From JACPPO01 sp965262505 (GTDB lineage: Bacteria > Acidobacteriota > Vicinamibacteria > Vicinamibacterales > UBA2999): 64,000 nucleotides of DNA. The position numbers and the translations under genes are program-made. Positions 34,545 to 43,156 of this stretch are shown here, one piece after another. The DNA lies in contig CBDHFM010000030.1 in assembly GCA_965262505.1 (NCBI GenBank), forward strand, positions 2,232,001 through 2,296,000. The letters run 5' to 3'. The notes under the pieces are model-generated. The model saw only the letters and a list, made by a program, of their open reading frames with translations. It did not search any database and was not told the origin of the DNA. Numbering within the stretch: the first letter of the stretch is position 1; the number at the start of each line of letters is the position of its first letter.

Positions 34545-35170
34545 CGTAGGTGCTCTTGAGGTCGAGCGCCTGTTGCTGAGGGGCCGACCGCGGGCACGAG
34601 AAGCGCGGTGAGTCGTTGCCAGAACAGCGGCGATGGCGTGCGTTTCCGCACCTCCCATTGGTAGATGACGGCTTTACGCGCCGCGCCCACCAGGGTGGCC
34701 AATTGCGCTTGGCTCAACCCACGCGCGCGACGCAGCGAACGAATCTGCACATCGTAGTCCTCGGGTACACTGGCCCAGGTCAACGGCACGCGACGGTCAA
34801 CTGGCCGAACCGGTCGGCCATAGTACGACCGCCGAAACGCCCTGGCTGCTGCAGGAGTCGCGCGAGCCCGTAGCCGGCGAAAGGTCGTCCGGGTGTCATA
34901 GGTCACCGGCAGTCGTCCGTCCCGGGCCGCTGATCGAAGTGTCTTGACGTGCACGCCGATGAGTAGCGCCAGCACGGGTAGCGGAAGGAGTTCGTGGTCG
35001 TCGCGATGCGTCGCCAGCGCCCGGGCTCGTGCGAGCAGCTTCGGCGGCGTCGCCCGCCGCCCGGCATCCCACGTCCGATACGATTCGGGGGACACACCGA
35101 GCGTCGCCGCGAACGCCGCCTGCGACTGACCCAGCGCGATCCGGCATTCACGCAGCGTGCGGGACCCCAC
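34541..35170 (-). CDS. Protein with two XRE-type helix-turn-helix regions
   Basis: 209 residues from GTG at 35170, or an N-truncated longer protein. The first HTH is LGQSQAAFAATLGVSPESYR with TWDAGRR after it; the second is RGLSQAQLATLVGAARKAV with YQWEVRKRTPSP. Between them lies an HVKTLRSAARDGRLPVTYD segment like a MerR/excisionase helix. Probably a DNA-binding regulator. The MITE sits 10 bases upstream of the GTG and keeps the frame open, so an N-terminal extension or altered promoter is possible. Confidence 0.65.
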   Translation of the reverse strand: MGSRTLRECRIALGQSQAAFAATLGVSPESYRTWDAGRRATPPKLLARARALATHRDDHELLPLPVLALLIGVHVKTLRSAARDGRLPVTYDTRTTFRRLRARATPAAARAFRRSYYGRPVRPVDRRVPLTWASVPEDYDVQIRSLRRARGLSQAQLATLVGAARKAVIYQWEVRKRTPSPLFWQRLTALLVPAVGPSATGARPQEHLR

Positions 35171-35180
35171 GACGTCACAC

Positions 35181-35422
35181 GGCGTTGTTGCATGAAGCCC
35201 CTCGCGGGTGAGGTGGTTTGGCCCGCACTTCTCCTGACGCTGTGCTCCCAGTGGCTTCAGCCGCCGGATGGGGCCCGCTAAATGGCCGATTAGCGGGCTC
35301 TTATCGGCCGAATATCCCATGATCAGCGTCGATCTCCGGGTGCCCGCCCCGCCTCACGTCAGGGCCACAGCCGGCCCACGACGCGCGACCCCACCCCCAC
35401 AGGGTATTCATGCAACAACGCC
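35181..35422. mobile_element. 242-bp MITE-like element, copy 2
   Basis: Identical by eye to the copy at 23866-24107 over 242 bases, same orientation, with GGCGTTGTTGCATGAA/TTCATGCAACAACGCC ends. Flanking nine bases (ACGTCACAC and GAGGACTAC) do not match. It lies between the XRE-type gene and a small membrane-protein gene, 11 bases from the start of the latter. Confidence 0.85.
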
Positions 35423-35432
35423 GAGGACTACA

Positions 35433-35804
35433 ATGGCGACCATGTCCCCCACCACTATCGTGTTCGGCATGCTGCTGACGCTGCTCGGCCTCGTGGGCTA
35501 TTTCCTCACCGGCGCCAGCAGCCCTACGGCGCTGATTCCGGCGATCTTCGGCGTCCTGCTGCTGGTACTCGGGTTCCTTGCCCACTTTGAGGCGGCGCGC
35601 AAACACGCGATGCACGCGGCCGCGACCATCGCGCTGGTGGGATGTGGCGGCGCGCTGTTCAGCCTGATGCGCACGCCCGCCGAGCCGCGCTCTCCAATGG
35701 CGGTCTTTTCACAGGCTGCCATGGTGGTGCTGACAGCCGCGTTCGTGGGGCTGTGCGTCAAGTCTTTCATCGACGTCCGGCGCACGCGCGCGGCGAAGCC
35801 CTGA
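35433..35804 (+). CDS. Small four-helix membrane protein
   Basis: 123 residues with four hydrophobic segments (about 8-30, 35-52, 62-80 and 93-112) and an Arg/Lys-rich C-terminus, so probably inner membrane with both ends inside. I recognise no family. The MITE ends 11 bases before the ATG, so the native promoter and ribosome-binding region may have been replaced. An IS903-like element begins three bases after the stop. Confidence 0.65.
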   Translation: MATMSPTTIVFGMLLTLLGLVGYFLTGASSPTALIPAIFGVLLLVLGFLAHFEAARKHAMHAAATIALVGCGGALFSLMRTPAEPRSPMAVFSQAAMVVLTAAFVGLCVKSFIDVRRTRAAKP

Positions 35805-35806
35805 GG

Positions 35807-36885
35807 GGCGTTGTTGCACGAATCGTGACTAGCCCGCACGATGCCAATCGACAGGATCCTCACCTGCCGATGCGGTATGACACTGGTCGGCCGAGGGCGG
35901 TCATTCGATTGAGGATCTCACAGCCGAGGACGACCTCACTCCCCTGCCCGGCTGGACTCCGGGCGCGAAGGCCATCTCCGATGATGGACTTGTATCGGAA
36001 GAACGTGTTCTCCACCCGGCCCTGACGATGGTACCCTGACGCCTTCTTCCACTGGCGCCGGCCGAGCTGCTTCACCAACGTGATCGTTCGATCCCGCGAG
36101 GGCGACCGCGGGCCGTGCCCAGAGACGTTCGCCGTCCTGGCCGGTGGGATGACGACCGTCGCACCCCGCGCCCCCGCCGTTTCGTAGACGGCGACCGTGT
36201 CATAGGCGGCGTCAGCGGTGATGCGCACGAGAGGGCCCTCGACCGCAGTGAGCAGATCGAGGGCGGTGGTCGCATCATCGCCCGTCTCCTCGGTCAACGT
36301 GTGGACAAGGATCACGCCGGACTGATCGACGCCAAGGTGGAGCTTCCGCCAGCCACGTCTGCCGGAGCCACCGTGTTTCGCTGCGGCCCACTCGCCTGCC
36401 CCGACGATGGACAGACCCGTGCTGTCGAGCACGAGATGGATGCTCTCGCCGGGCGGGACCAGTCGCAGACGGCGCCTCAGATGCTGACTGCGCCGGGAGA
36501 GCGTCGTATAGTCGGGGGCGGAGAGGTCGAGGCGCATCATCCCGAACAGGGCGTGCAGGAATCCTTCGGCCTGGCGTAGCGGGAGATGGTAGAGGAGCCG
36601 CAGGGTCAGGGCGGTCTCGATGGCGAGATCCGAGTAGCGCCGCTGCCCACCCCGCCGGCCGCTCCGGCGGGGCGTCCAGGCAGCGATCGCGTCCGAGGAT
36701 AACCACACCGTCACATCGCCGCGGCGAACGAGGGCCTGATTGTAGGCCGCCCAGTTCGCAACGCGGTACTTCGTCTTATATGTGGGATGGACCTTCGACT
36801 TCATCCCTGTAGTGTGGATCCTGCGGAGGATCATGAGAAATGCGGGCCAAACCGCCCCACCGCAGAGTCTTCATGCAACAACGCC
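35807..36885 (-). mobile_element. IS903-like IS (IS5 family), intact copy
   Basis: 1079 bp bounded by GGCGTTGTTGCACGAAT and TTCATGCAACAACGCC with one intact transposase. It is the only copy with an unbroken transposase and so the likely source of activity for the MITEs. The nine bases at either side (GCCCTGAGG, GCCACTTGG) share only five positions, so a target duplication is not supported. Confidence 0.88.
35860..36834 (-). CDS. IS903-group (IS5 family) transposase
   Basis: 324 residues. The order of blocks matches IS903: KYRVANWAAYNQALVRRG, LPLRQAEGFL, PDYTTLSRRSQ, then the DDE triad in LVLDSTGLSIVG, RITADAAYDT and GRVENTFFRYKSIIGD, with RRGWRKLHLGVD and a late NRMTALGRP. Length is usual for the group (about 307-325). 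No defects seen. Confidence 0.9.
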   Translation of the reverse strand: MILRRIHTTGMKSKVHPTYKTKYRVANWAAYNQALVRRGDVTVWLSSDAIAAWTPRRSGRRGGQRRYSDLAIETALTLRLLYHLPLRQAEGFLHALFGMMRLDLSAPDYTTLSRRSQHLRRRLRLVPPGESIHLVLDSTGLSIVGAGEWAAAKHGGSGRRGWRKLHLGVDQSGVILVHTLTEETGDDATTALDLLTAVEGPLVRITADAAYDTVAVYETAGARGATVVIPPARTANVSGHGPRSPSRDRTITLVKQLGRRQWKKASGYHRQGRVENTFFRYKSIIGDGLRARSPAGQGSEVVLGCEILNRMTALGRPVSYRIGR

Positions 36886-37091
36886 GCCACTTGGTCGGGC
36901 GTTGGATACTTGCAGTTCCGAACGCGGCGGCGGCCACCGTCGCCGGAAGGCCCACGTGGGCGGAGATGCAGATTGGAGAACCGTGGCTTGAAGACGGCGT
37001 GCTCTTCTTTTACGTCAACGGGGGGCCGTTCATGAGTGAGTTTCGGCTTCTCGGTCAGGCCGAGGCAGTCGTAGGTGTCGCTCTGCATAAA

Positions 37092-37213
37092 CTCGCGTCG
37101 GCGTCCGCGCGGTCGGGGCGGGTGTCGCGGGCTTTGTACACCTCGCCCATGCCGCCAGCCCCGAGGGCGGAGACGATCTCATACGGACCAAGCCGAACGC
37201 CGGGGGCGTTCAT
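37092..37213 (-). pseudogene. PknB-type Ser/Thr kinase, N-terminal fragment (second)
   Basis: The minus strand opens MNAPGVRLGPYEIVSALG and GAGGMGEVYKARDTR, then leaves the kinase pattern and stops. It is a different paralogue from the stub at 554-694 (VSALGAGG versus TAQIGEGG). On the plus strand, 36890-37090 is open (RPTWAEMQIGEPWLEDG) but I cannot assign it. Confidence 0.65.
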
Positions 37214-37242
37214 GGGCGAATCCCTCACTTGACAAGGCCAGT

Positions 37243-37830
37243 CTACGTGTTGCTCTCAGCGACCTCGGGACGAAGTAACTCGATCTCTTCGAGAAGCTTG
37301 TGGAGTTCAACCGTAAGAATCTCTCGGTCGCGCGCCTCGGACGCCAACTCCTGCTCCACTGTTTCGACGTCCTTCGCTTCCTTGCGAGCCTGGCGTTCGG
37401 CGCGCCGATGCTTGTGCCGAAGCTCGGCAAGGCGGTCTGCCTTGTCCTTCGCTTCGGACGCGAGCTCAGCGCCACTCAGCGCTTGCTCGGCCGTGCGCAG
37501 CGCCTGGTGAGCCTCCTTCAGCTCCATGACCTCTTTCTTGTGTTGCTCCTCGAAGGCCTGAACCTCTTCAACCGAGATTTCAAGTTCCTCCTGCACACGC
37601 AACCTAAGCTCCTGTGCCCGGGACAATACTTGTTGCTCGAGCTCCTCCACCTTCGTCGCGGCTCGCCGGATGGAATTGGTGTATCGGGCCCTCCAGCGAT
37701 GGCTTCGTCTCTTGGCGGCGCGGGCCTGCAGACGCCACATGGAGCTAGCCAAACGCTGAATCTGTCGGGTCAGAACGTTTTTCTCCTGCAAGTCTCTGAA
37801 AAGGCGCCGTTCTCGTGGGTTGTGGGCTGA
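37243..37830 (-). CDS. Long coiled-coil protein
   Basis: 195 residues from MSAHNPRERRLF; an in-frame ATG nine codons upstream is possible. Residues 60-190 are an almost unbroken heptad pattern rich in Glu, Lys, Arg and Leu (VEELEQQVLSRAQELRLRVQ, then KEAHQALRTAEQAL). No signal or membrane segment and no family. Reading the opposite strand gives a hydrophobic frame that is best treated as a shadow. Such a protein would form rods or dimers; the role is unknown. Confidence 0.6.
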   Translation of the reverse strand, partial: SAHNPRERRLFRDLQEKNVLTRQIQRLASSMWRLQARAAKRRSHRWRARYTNSIRRAATKVEELEQQVLSRAQELRLRVQEELEISVEEVQAFEEQHKKEVMELKEAHQALRTAEQALSGAELASEAKDKADRLAELRHKHRRAERQARKEAKDVETVEQELASEARDREILTVELHKLLEEIELLRPEVAESNT

Positions 37831-37886
37831 CATTTCGTCCGAAGCTAACGTGGACACCGAGCCCTGTCAAGGTGACGAACAATTAG

Positions 37887-38021
37887 CTCGGGAGGCCTGC
37901 CTCGGCCTCCCGCAGGAACCCGATGATCTGCGCCTCGCTGAATCGTTGCTTCACGTCCGATCTCCCTTCTCGTGAGCTCGGACTCTAAACCCGGGTGCTA
38001 CTCAATTCGGGGGGGACGTCG
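37887..38021 (-). mobile_element. IS3-type element A, left-end remnant
   Basis: The inverted left end of element A: about 135 bases from the GACGTCCCCCC terminus through the orfA start (KQRFSEAQIIGFLREAEAGL) to a break at codon 22. It is inserted in the orfB of IS3-type element C (38022-38935) and truncates it. Its match to 6147-6290 fixes the outer end of element A. Confidence 0.85.
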
Positions 38022-38576
38022 GGGGCACCGGCGCTTCAGGGCCATCTCAAGCGCCTTGATGGTCAGGTGGCGGTCATTGACGGCACTGAGCGCCCAGCCG
38101 ACGACGAACCGGGAAAACAGATCGAGGATCACCGCCAGATAGAGCTTGCCGCTGGTGGCGATGACGAACTCGGGCGTATCCCCGACCCAGCGTTGATTCG
38201 GCGCCGCCGCCTCGACCCGCCGGTCGAGCAGATTGGCGGCCACCGGTTGATCGTGGTCGCTCATCGTCGTGTGCGTGTACCGCTTGCGGACCCGGGCTTT
38301 CAGGCCTTCTTCCTGCATGAACCGGACGACGCGCTTCCGGCTCACGTGCTCCTGCCCATCGATCAGATCATCGTGGACGCGCGGACTGCCGTAGTTCCGC
38401 CGGCTTTCCGCAAACGAGGTGTGCACGAGCACTTTCAATCGGCGATCGTCGCGGGCATGGAGGGATTCGGGGCGGGCCTGCCACGCATAGAAGCCACTGC
38501 GCGTCACGCACAAACACCGGCAGAGAATCGTCACGGTATGCTCGGCCTTCTTCGCCGCGATGAAGGTAAATCTCAT
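38022..38576 (-). pseudogene. IS3-type OrfB (element C), truncated
   Basis: About 185 residues: FTFIAAKKAEHTVTILCRC, the HTH-21 region YGSPRVHDDLIDGQEHV, and the first Asp in NQRWVGDTPEFVIA, ending at ALKRRCP where the element A end begins. The second Asp and Glu are missing, so it is inactive. Confidence 0.85.
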
Positions 38577-38890
38577 CGGCTCTGCGTCGCGAAGTACGCC
38601 GCCGCTTTTTTTAGGATGTCACGCTCTTCCTGGACGATGCGCAGCTCCTTGCGGAGTCGCACCAATTCCTCGCGGTCTTCCTTCATGAGCCCGCTCTTAC
38701 CCTGCGTGCACTCGGCCTGCCCCGCCCGGACCCAGCCGGCGAGCGCAGAGGGCGTCAGGTCCAACTCGCGTGCGACCGCACCAACCGTCCGCTCCTCATC
38801 CAGGACCAGCCGTACGGCCCCTGCTTTGAACTCCTCGGTGAACTGTCGTCGTACCCGTCGTCCCGCCTTGCTTGATCCCATTCTGGCCAT
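38573..38890 (-). CDS. IS3-type OrfA (element C)
   Basis: About 105 residues from MARMGSSKAGRRVRRQ with the helix-turn-helix QFTEEFKAGAVRLVLDEE and zipper LVRLRKELRIVQEERDIL then KKAAAYFA. It is the DNA-binding half of the IS3 transposase; a run of six T (AAAAAAG on the coding strand) near 38610 is the probable slippage site. Confidence 0.8.
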   Translation of the reverse strand: MARMGSSKAGRRVRRQFTEEFKAGAVRLVLDEERTVGAVARELDLTPSALAGWVRAGQAECTQGKSGLMKEDREELVRLRKELRIVQEERDILKKAAAYFATQSR

Positions 38891-38935
38891 CGTATCCGCC
38901 TCTCGGACGATGTCCACCAAACCGGATCAAGCTCA

Positions 38936-39043
38936 GGCCGCAGCTCGAGTCGCCACGACCAGGTCGACCTCCTGGTTGCCCTCAAGGAACTCCCGAACGT
39001 GCTGCAAGGTCCGTAGCCGGTCGGTGTGGAGCGTCACGATCAT
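38936..39043 (-). pseudogene. IS481-type integrase, N-terminal fragment
   Basis: The minus strand reads MIVTLHTDRLRTLQHVREFL followed by EGNQEVDLVV, matching the N-terminal L--VR-FLEG-----F segment of a large family of IS481-related integrases, and then meets the terminus of element C. Only 33 residues survive. Confidence 0.45.
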
Positions 39044-39520
39044 CCTCCGATGATCCACGACCCAGCTCCCCTTCAGGCTCATGTGTCGTTGGAAACAACC
39101 CCCCCTTCAGGCTCATGTCTCATTGGAAGAGACTTAGCCTGGACCTTACGGGCTCACCTGTGTTAGTCTCTCGCCGTTGTTTGATCCTTAGTTTCACAAG
39201 CCGTGGGCGGTGCGCTAACACCGCTCACGGATACCAAACGCCTACCCGAATAAAAGACGAATATCGAGCGCGATCAATATGCGCGTCGGCGTCTGTCTTT
39301 GTCAATACAAAAACCACTATATGTAGCGCTTGTTCGTTAGGGCAAGCGCAATATCCACCATCCCGTAGGGGCCGCCGTCTCCAATTATGTCTCCACGACC
39401 GGGGCGGATCAGTGGGGATTCGTTGGGATTCTTGGGGACTGCAGACTAGGCGGAAACCGGTGAGAAGTCGAACAATATTGCCAAAAGTCCAACGCCATCA
39501 CCAACTTTGAGAAGACGCTT
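39044..39520. other. AT-richer gene-free tract with short direct repeat
   Basis: About 475 bases with no credible gene and visibly lower GC than the surroundings. It opens with a direct repeat of CCCTTCAGGCTCATGT (39069 and 39100) and contains a GTGGGCGGTGC/GCTCACGG-like arm near 39200-39227. Its position directly before the tRNA-3'-like sequence fits the non-coding end of an integrated island. I see no tmRNA tag or other RNA I can name. Confidence 0.45.
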
Positions 39521-39550
39521 TATAGGGTTCGAGTCCCGTCGACCCCGCCA
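39521..39550 (+). other. tRNA 3'-end-like sequence, candidate attachment site
   Basis: Contains GGGTTCGAGTCCCGTCGACC followed by CCGCCA: a T-loop GTTCGAGTC, three good T-stem pairs, a seven-base acceptor strand CGACCCC, discriminator G and CCA. No complementary GGGGTCG acceptor or anticodon arm lies in proper position upstream, so it is a 3' half only. Such halves are the usual attR left when an island integrates into a tRNA gene. The intact tRNA would lie outside the window. Confidence 0.5.
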
Positions 39551-39551
39551 A

Positions 39552-39698
39552 CTCTTTCTCTAGAACCGGTTTGATGACCTCGCTTCGGGTGGCCGCGGAC
39601 GGGGCCGCCCCGTTCGCGCCGCAGGCGCCTCTCTCCTGACGGATGCTCTTGGCGCCGAGCACGAATGGGGCTGTCCGCGGTCAGGACCCGCCTGGAGG
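39552..39698. repeat. Dispersed structured intergenic repeat, copy 1
   Basis: GC-rich, highly self-complementary block: ACGGGGCCGCCCCGT core and a GGCGCC pair flanking a loop. It starts CTAGAACCGGTTTGATGACC and ends directly at the stop codon of the minus-strand acetyltransferase pseudogene. Related copies lie at 47046-47184, 47361-47416 and 47818-47957. Confidence 0.7.
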
Positions 39699-40115
39699 TT
39701 ATGACGCCGCCGCCGGCTCGATCCGCCAGCAAGAATCGTGGCGACGCATCCCAATATGCGGATAGTAGCTTTCAGCCTGTGGCGCAGCGAGTAGAACTAA
39801 GCTCGTGTCGAGTCCAGCAGCGCGGTGTGTCTGGTTGATCAGTTCTCGCCCTATTCCGCGCTACTGGAAGGCGACATCGACGGCCAAGTCGGACAGATAC
39901 GTGCAATAGCTGAAGTCTGTGATTGCCCGCGAGACCCCAACCAACAGTCCCTCAGGATTCCGTGCGGTCACGACAATGTCGGCATGAGCGAGCATGCCGG
40001 CTATCGTCGAAGGTCGATCCACGGGGCGTCGAGCAGCCAGCGTCGAGCGCCGCAACACATCGACAAACTCCTCCGCTCCAAGATCGGGCTCCACTGAATA
40101 TGCGATGTTCGCCAT
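39699..40115 (-). pseudogene. GNAT acetyltransferase with one in-frame TAG
   Basis: The frame reads VEPDLGAEEFVDVLRRSTLA, VVTARNPEGLLVGVSRAIT, then CTYLSDLAVDVAFQ, a TAG at 39861-39863, and continues RGIGRELINQTHRAAG, LVLLAAPQAESYYPHIGM to a TAA. The Q/R-x-x-G-x-G/A acetyl-CoA loop (RGIG) lies right after the stop, so the truncated product cannot bind the cofactor. Restored length is 137 or 138 residues, normal for a small GNAT. Confidence 0.8.
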
Positions 40116-40128
40116 GTCCCCTTAACCC

Positions 40129-42567
40129 TCAGAACCGCACTCTCAGCCCAAGGGTGGCGACCTGCGTCTCCAGGAAGTTCTGATAGAGCGCCGTGAAGCC
40201 CTGACCGTCGATCTCGTGCTCTAAAGCGAAGTCGTTGAAGAGGTCGGTAAACGTGAAGATCAGCTCGGCACGCTCGTTCATGATCGGACGTTCGATGGCG
40301 ACGTCGACCGACGACCGCGCTCGCTCCCGGCCCTGGGGGACATTGCGCCCACCGTAGTAGATGTAGCTGAGCTGGAGCTCGACCGCGCCGGGCAGTTGAA
40401 CCTGGTTGTTGAGCGTCACGTCCCAGGTGTCGTCCTCCGAGGCGGCCAGGGAGAACGGACGCGGCGTGGGAAAGAGCAACGTCGTTTCGAACGCGTCGAT
40501 CTCGTTTCTGAACCAGTTGACGCTGCCGGACACCTGCCACGGGTCGCTGATGTCGTGTTCCAGAAGCAGTTCCACGCCGGTCTGAGCCGAGTTGCCGGCA
40601 TTCTCATACACCCGGTTGACAACGTCGTAGTTCGGGTTCGAATCGTCAATCGCAAACACGCGGAAGAACGAGTCTTGGGTGTCCCGGTAGTACAGCGCCG
40701 TGCTGGCCGATCCGCCGTCCCAGGAGTGACCGAATCCGATCTCCATGGCGTTGGTGAGCTGCGGCCTGAGAAACGGGTTCCCGACCTTGAGCAACTCCGG
40801 ATCGTCGTACTTGGGGAAGATGCGCAGCTCAGGCTCGCCCGGCCGGTCGACGCGCCGGTTGTAGGCAGCCACCAGACGATTCCGACTGTTGAGGCGGTAG
40901 GTGAACCTGGCGTTCGGAAAGACCTCGAAGTAGTCGTATCTGTCGCTGCCTGTGTAGTAGATGTTCTCAGTTGGAATGATGTAGGAGACGTCGGTCTGCT
41001 CGATACGGACCCCGGCCTCCAGCGAGTAGCTGCCCTGCTCGCGCACCATGTTGGCGTAGAGCGCGACGATGTTCTCGGTCCAGTCGGAGACATCGCCAAG
41101 CCCCTCGTAAATCACGCTCTGTGTGCCACGGTCGACCGTATAGGTGATCGGCAGCCAGCGCCTCTGGAGCCTGGTGCCCAGTTCCAGCCGGCCGGACCGA
41201 AGCGGGCGTATGTAATCGATGCTCAGCGGCAGCGTGTTTTCCTCGGCCTTGAGGTGCGTCATGTCGGTGCCTTCCCGGACACTCGACACATCGTTGAGAA
41301 AGTAGGCCTCGTCTTCCCAGCCGCGCGTGTACTGGAGGTTCACGCCAAGCTCGTGGCCCGGTGTCCCGAACTCGCGCTTTCAGTCGAGGCTGACGTTGGC
41401 GAAGCCGGTGTCTTCCTTCTCCTCCCAGAACCAGAACCGCTCGCGCTCGCCCGTGGACGCCAGGATGAACGGAACCTGCGCCCGGTCGGTGTGCGTCTCG
41501 AAGTCGTAGATCCCTGACACCGAGACGGTGTCGGCACCGGCGACGCTCCAGTCCGAGCCGAGCCGGACGATGTAGTGGTATTGCTCGCGGTTCTCCGGCA
41601 CCTGCGACTCGATGACACGACCATCGTCGTAGAACCGGGTCGTAAACTCGTTGTTCGGCAGGTCGTCCTGAAGCAGAAGCTCTCCCTGGAAGAAGCTGCG
41701 CACGGTCTCGGTGTTGTGGTTGAGGTTCAGGCTGGGAATGATCTTCGGGTTGTTCGCAAAGCTCCCGAGGTCGGTCGGCAGGTCGTCGCGTTGCCTGGAG
41801 AACTGGCCGACGCCGGTGGACAGGCCGACGTCGCCCGAGAAGCCCAGCTCCCGCTCCTGTCTGTAGATGATGTTGATGATCCCGGCCATGCCGGCCGCGT
41901 CGAAGCGCGCCGACGGGTTGTGGATGATTTCGATCGCCTCGACGTTGGCGGCCGACACGCTGTCGAGTCCGCGCTGATTGCCAAACCCCGTCAGGCTCGA
42001 CTGCCGGCCGTCGATGAGAATCGCCACGCGATCGCTGCCGCGCAGCGAGACCATGCCCTCCTGATCGACGGTCACGCCCGGCAGATTTCTCATCGCGTCG
42101 AGCAGCGTTCCGGTGGACTGCGTCGGCCCCTCGTCGAGCCGAAAGATCTGCGTGTCGATCCCGGCGGCCCGGATCGCCTCGGCCGCCAGGGTGATCTCCT
42201 CCGAGAACGTTTCCAGACGCTCCAGGAGAATGTCGCCGAGGTCGAAGGATTGGTTGAGCTGGCCGACAAACAGATCGATCGCGACGGGATAGAAGCCGGG
42301 AAACGAGGTCCCGATCCTGTACTCGGCGGGCGGCAGGCCCTGCAGAAGGAACCGGCCGTCCTCGCCGGCAATCGTGCCGGTCACCTGCTCTCCGGAATCG
42401 ACGTTCTCGACCACCACCGACACAAAGCCGACAGGAGCCCCGTCGGTGACATCCAGCACGCGCCCCGAGATGGTCGCCGAGCCCTCCTGAGCCAAGGTGA
42501 CCGCCGGCACCAGCAGGAGGCCAAGGATGACCCACAGCGACGTTCCTTTTCTGCGCGGGAAGAACAT
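40129..42567 (-). pseudogene. TonB-dependent receptor (barrel-3 type) with one in-frame TGA
   Basis: Restored length about 812 residues. Signal peptide to about 26, carboxypeptidase-regulatory domain (GSATISGRVLDVTDGAPVGF), plug (LDAMRNLPGVTVDQEG, VAILIDGRQSSLTG, IEIIHNPSARFDAAG) and the OMP_b-brl_3 barrel ending VATLGLRVRF. A single TGA at 41380-41382 splits the frame between NVSLD and KREFGTPGHELG; both sides read in the same frame without other damage. Family members often have a tryptophan or tyrosine there. Probable recent nonsense mutation. Confidence 0.85.
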
Positions 42568-42698
42568 GGTCCTTACGCTAGCATGCCGTCCAGTTCATGC
42601 GGACCTGTGAGTCTAGAAATGTCACTGAAACTTCGTAGAGATGTTCTCCAACAGGAATCGTGACTGCCATTCTGCGCTACTCCCTATGAATGCGTGGG
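42568..42698. other. Short gap with repeat-like GTCTAGAA
   Basis: Upstream region of the TonB pseudogene and 3' side of the SDR gene. It contains CTGTGAGTCTAGAA at 42605, the same string that precedes the repeat copy at 47361. No gene is visible. Confidence 0.3.
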
Positions 42699-43156
42699 CT
42701 AGATCATTTTGGAGTTCATTATGACCGGCATTCGGAACCTCCATGTACGCCACAGCTCTGCGTTCTCGACGAGCTCAACCATGAAGTGAGCGACATTGGC
42801 TCGGGCGGTAGGGCGGCCGGTGAAGATACCTGTGAGGGGGGACTGTTCGATGTCATACGAAGAAATCTCAGCGTTGACCAACGAGTCTGGGCGGACGCTG
42901 CACCACTCGACGTTCTTGCTCTTCGTCCCCACGTTCTGATGGAGATGCGCTGCCGCAGTTTCATTATCCCGATGCGGAGGCAGGGTGTGGCGCAAGAGAG
43001 CCAGGAACCACCGTTCAAACCAGACTCGCTTCTCTCCGAGGGCGGGATTTCTGACCCCGACCGTGTTCATGAGGATGAACTTGGTGGGCGTGGTGGGACG
43101 ATTCTCTTCGATCGCATTACACAAGCGTCGCGTTGCGTCCGTGCATAGCCTCCTAG

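Larger units (their letters stand above)
38022..38935 (-). mobile_element. IS3-type element C, 3'-truncated
   Basis: An element related to B (terminus TGAGCTTGATCCGG at the right-hand side) with orfA intact and orfB cut at about residue 185 by the element A remnant. The orfA (38573-38890) and orfB (38022-38576) reading frames overlap in the usual way. No complete 3' end remains in the window. Confidence 0.85.

Noticed and set aside
39160..39550. tmRNA gene ending at the tRNA-like 3' end
   Set aside because: No matching 5' acceptor strand, tag reading frame or pseudoknots could be found; only two of five T-stem outer pairs fail to form, so a tRNA 3' half is a better reading.
41380..41382. Selenocysteine or code-change at the TGA
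   Set aside because: No SECIS-like hairpin was evident, the receptor family has no selenocysteine, and many intact genes here use TGA as a normal stop.
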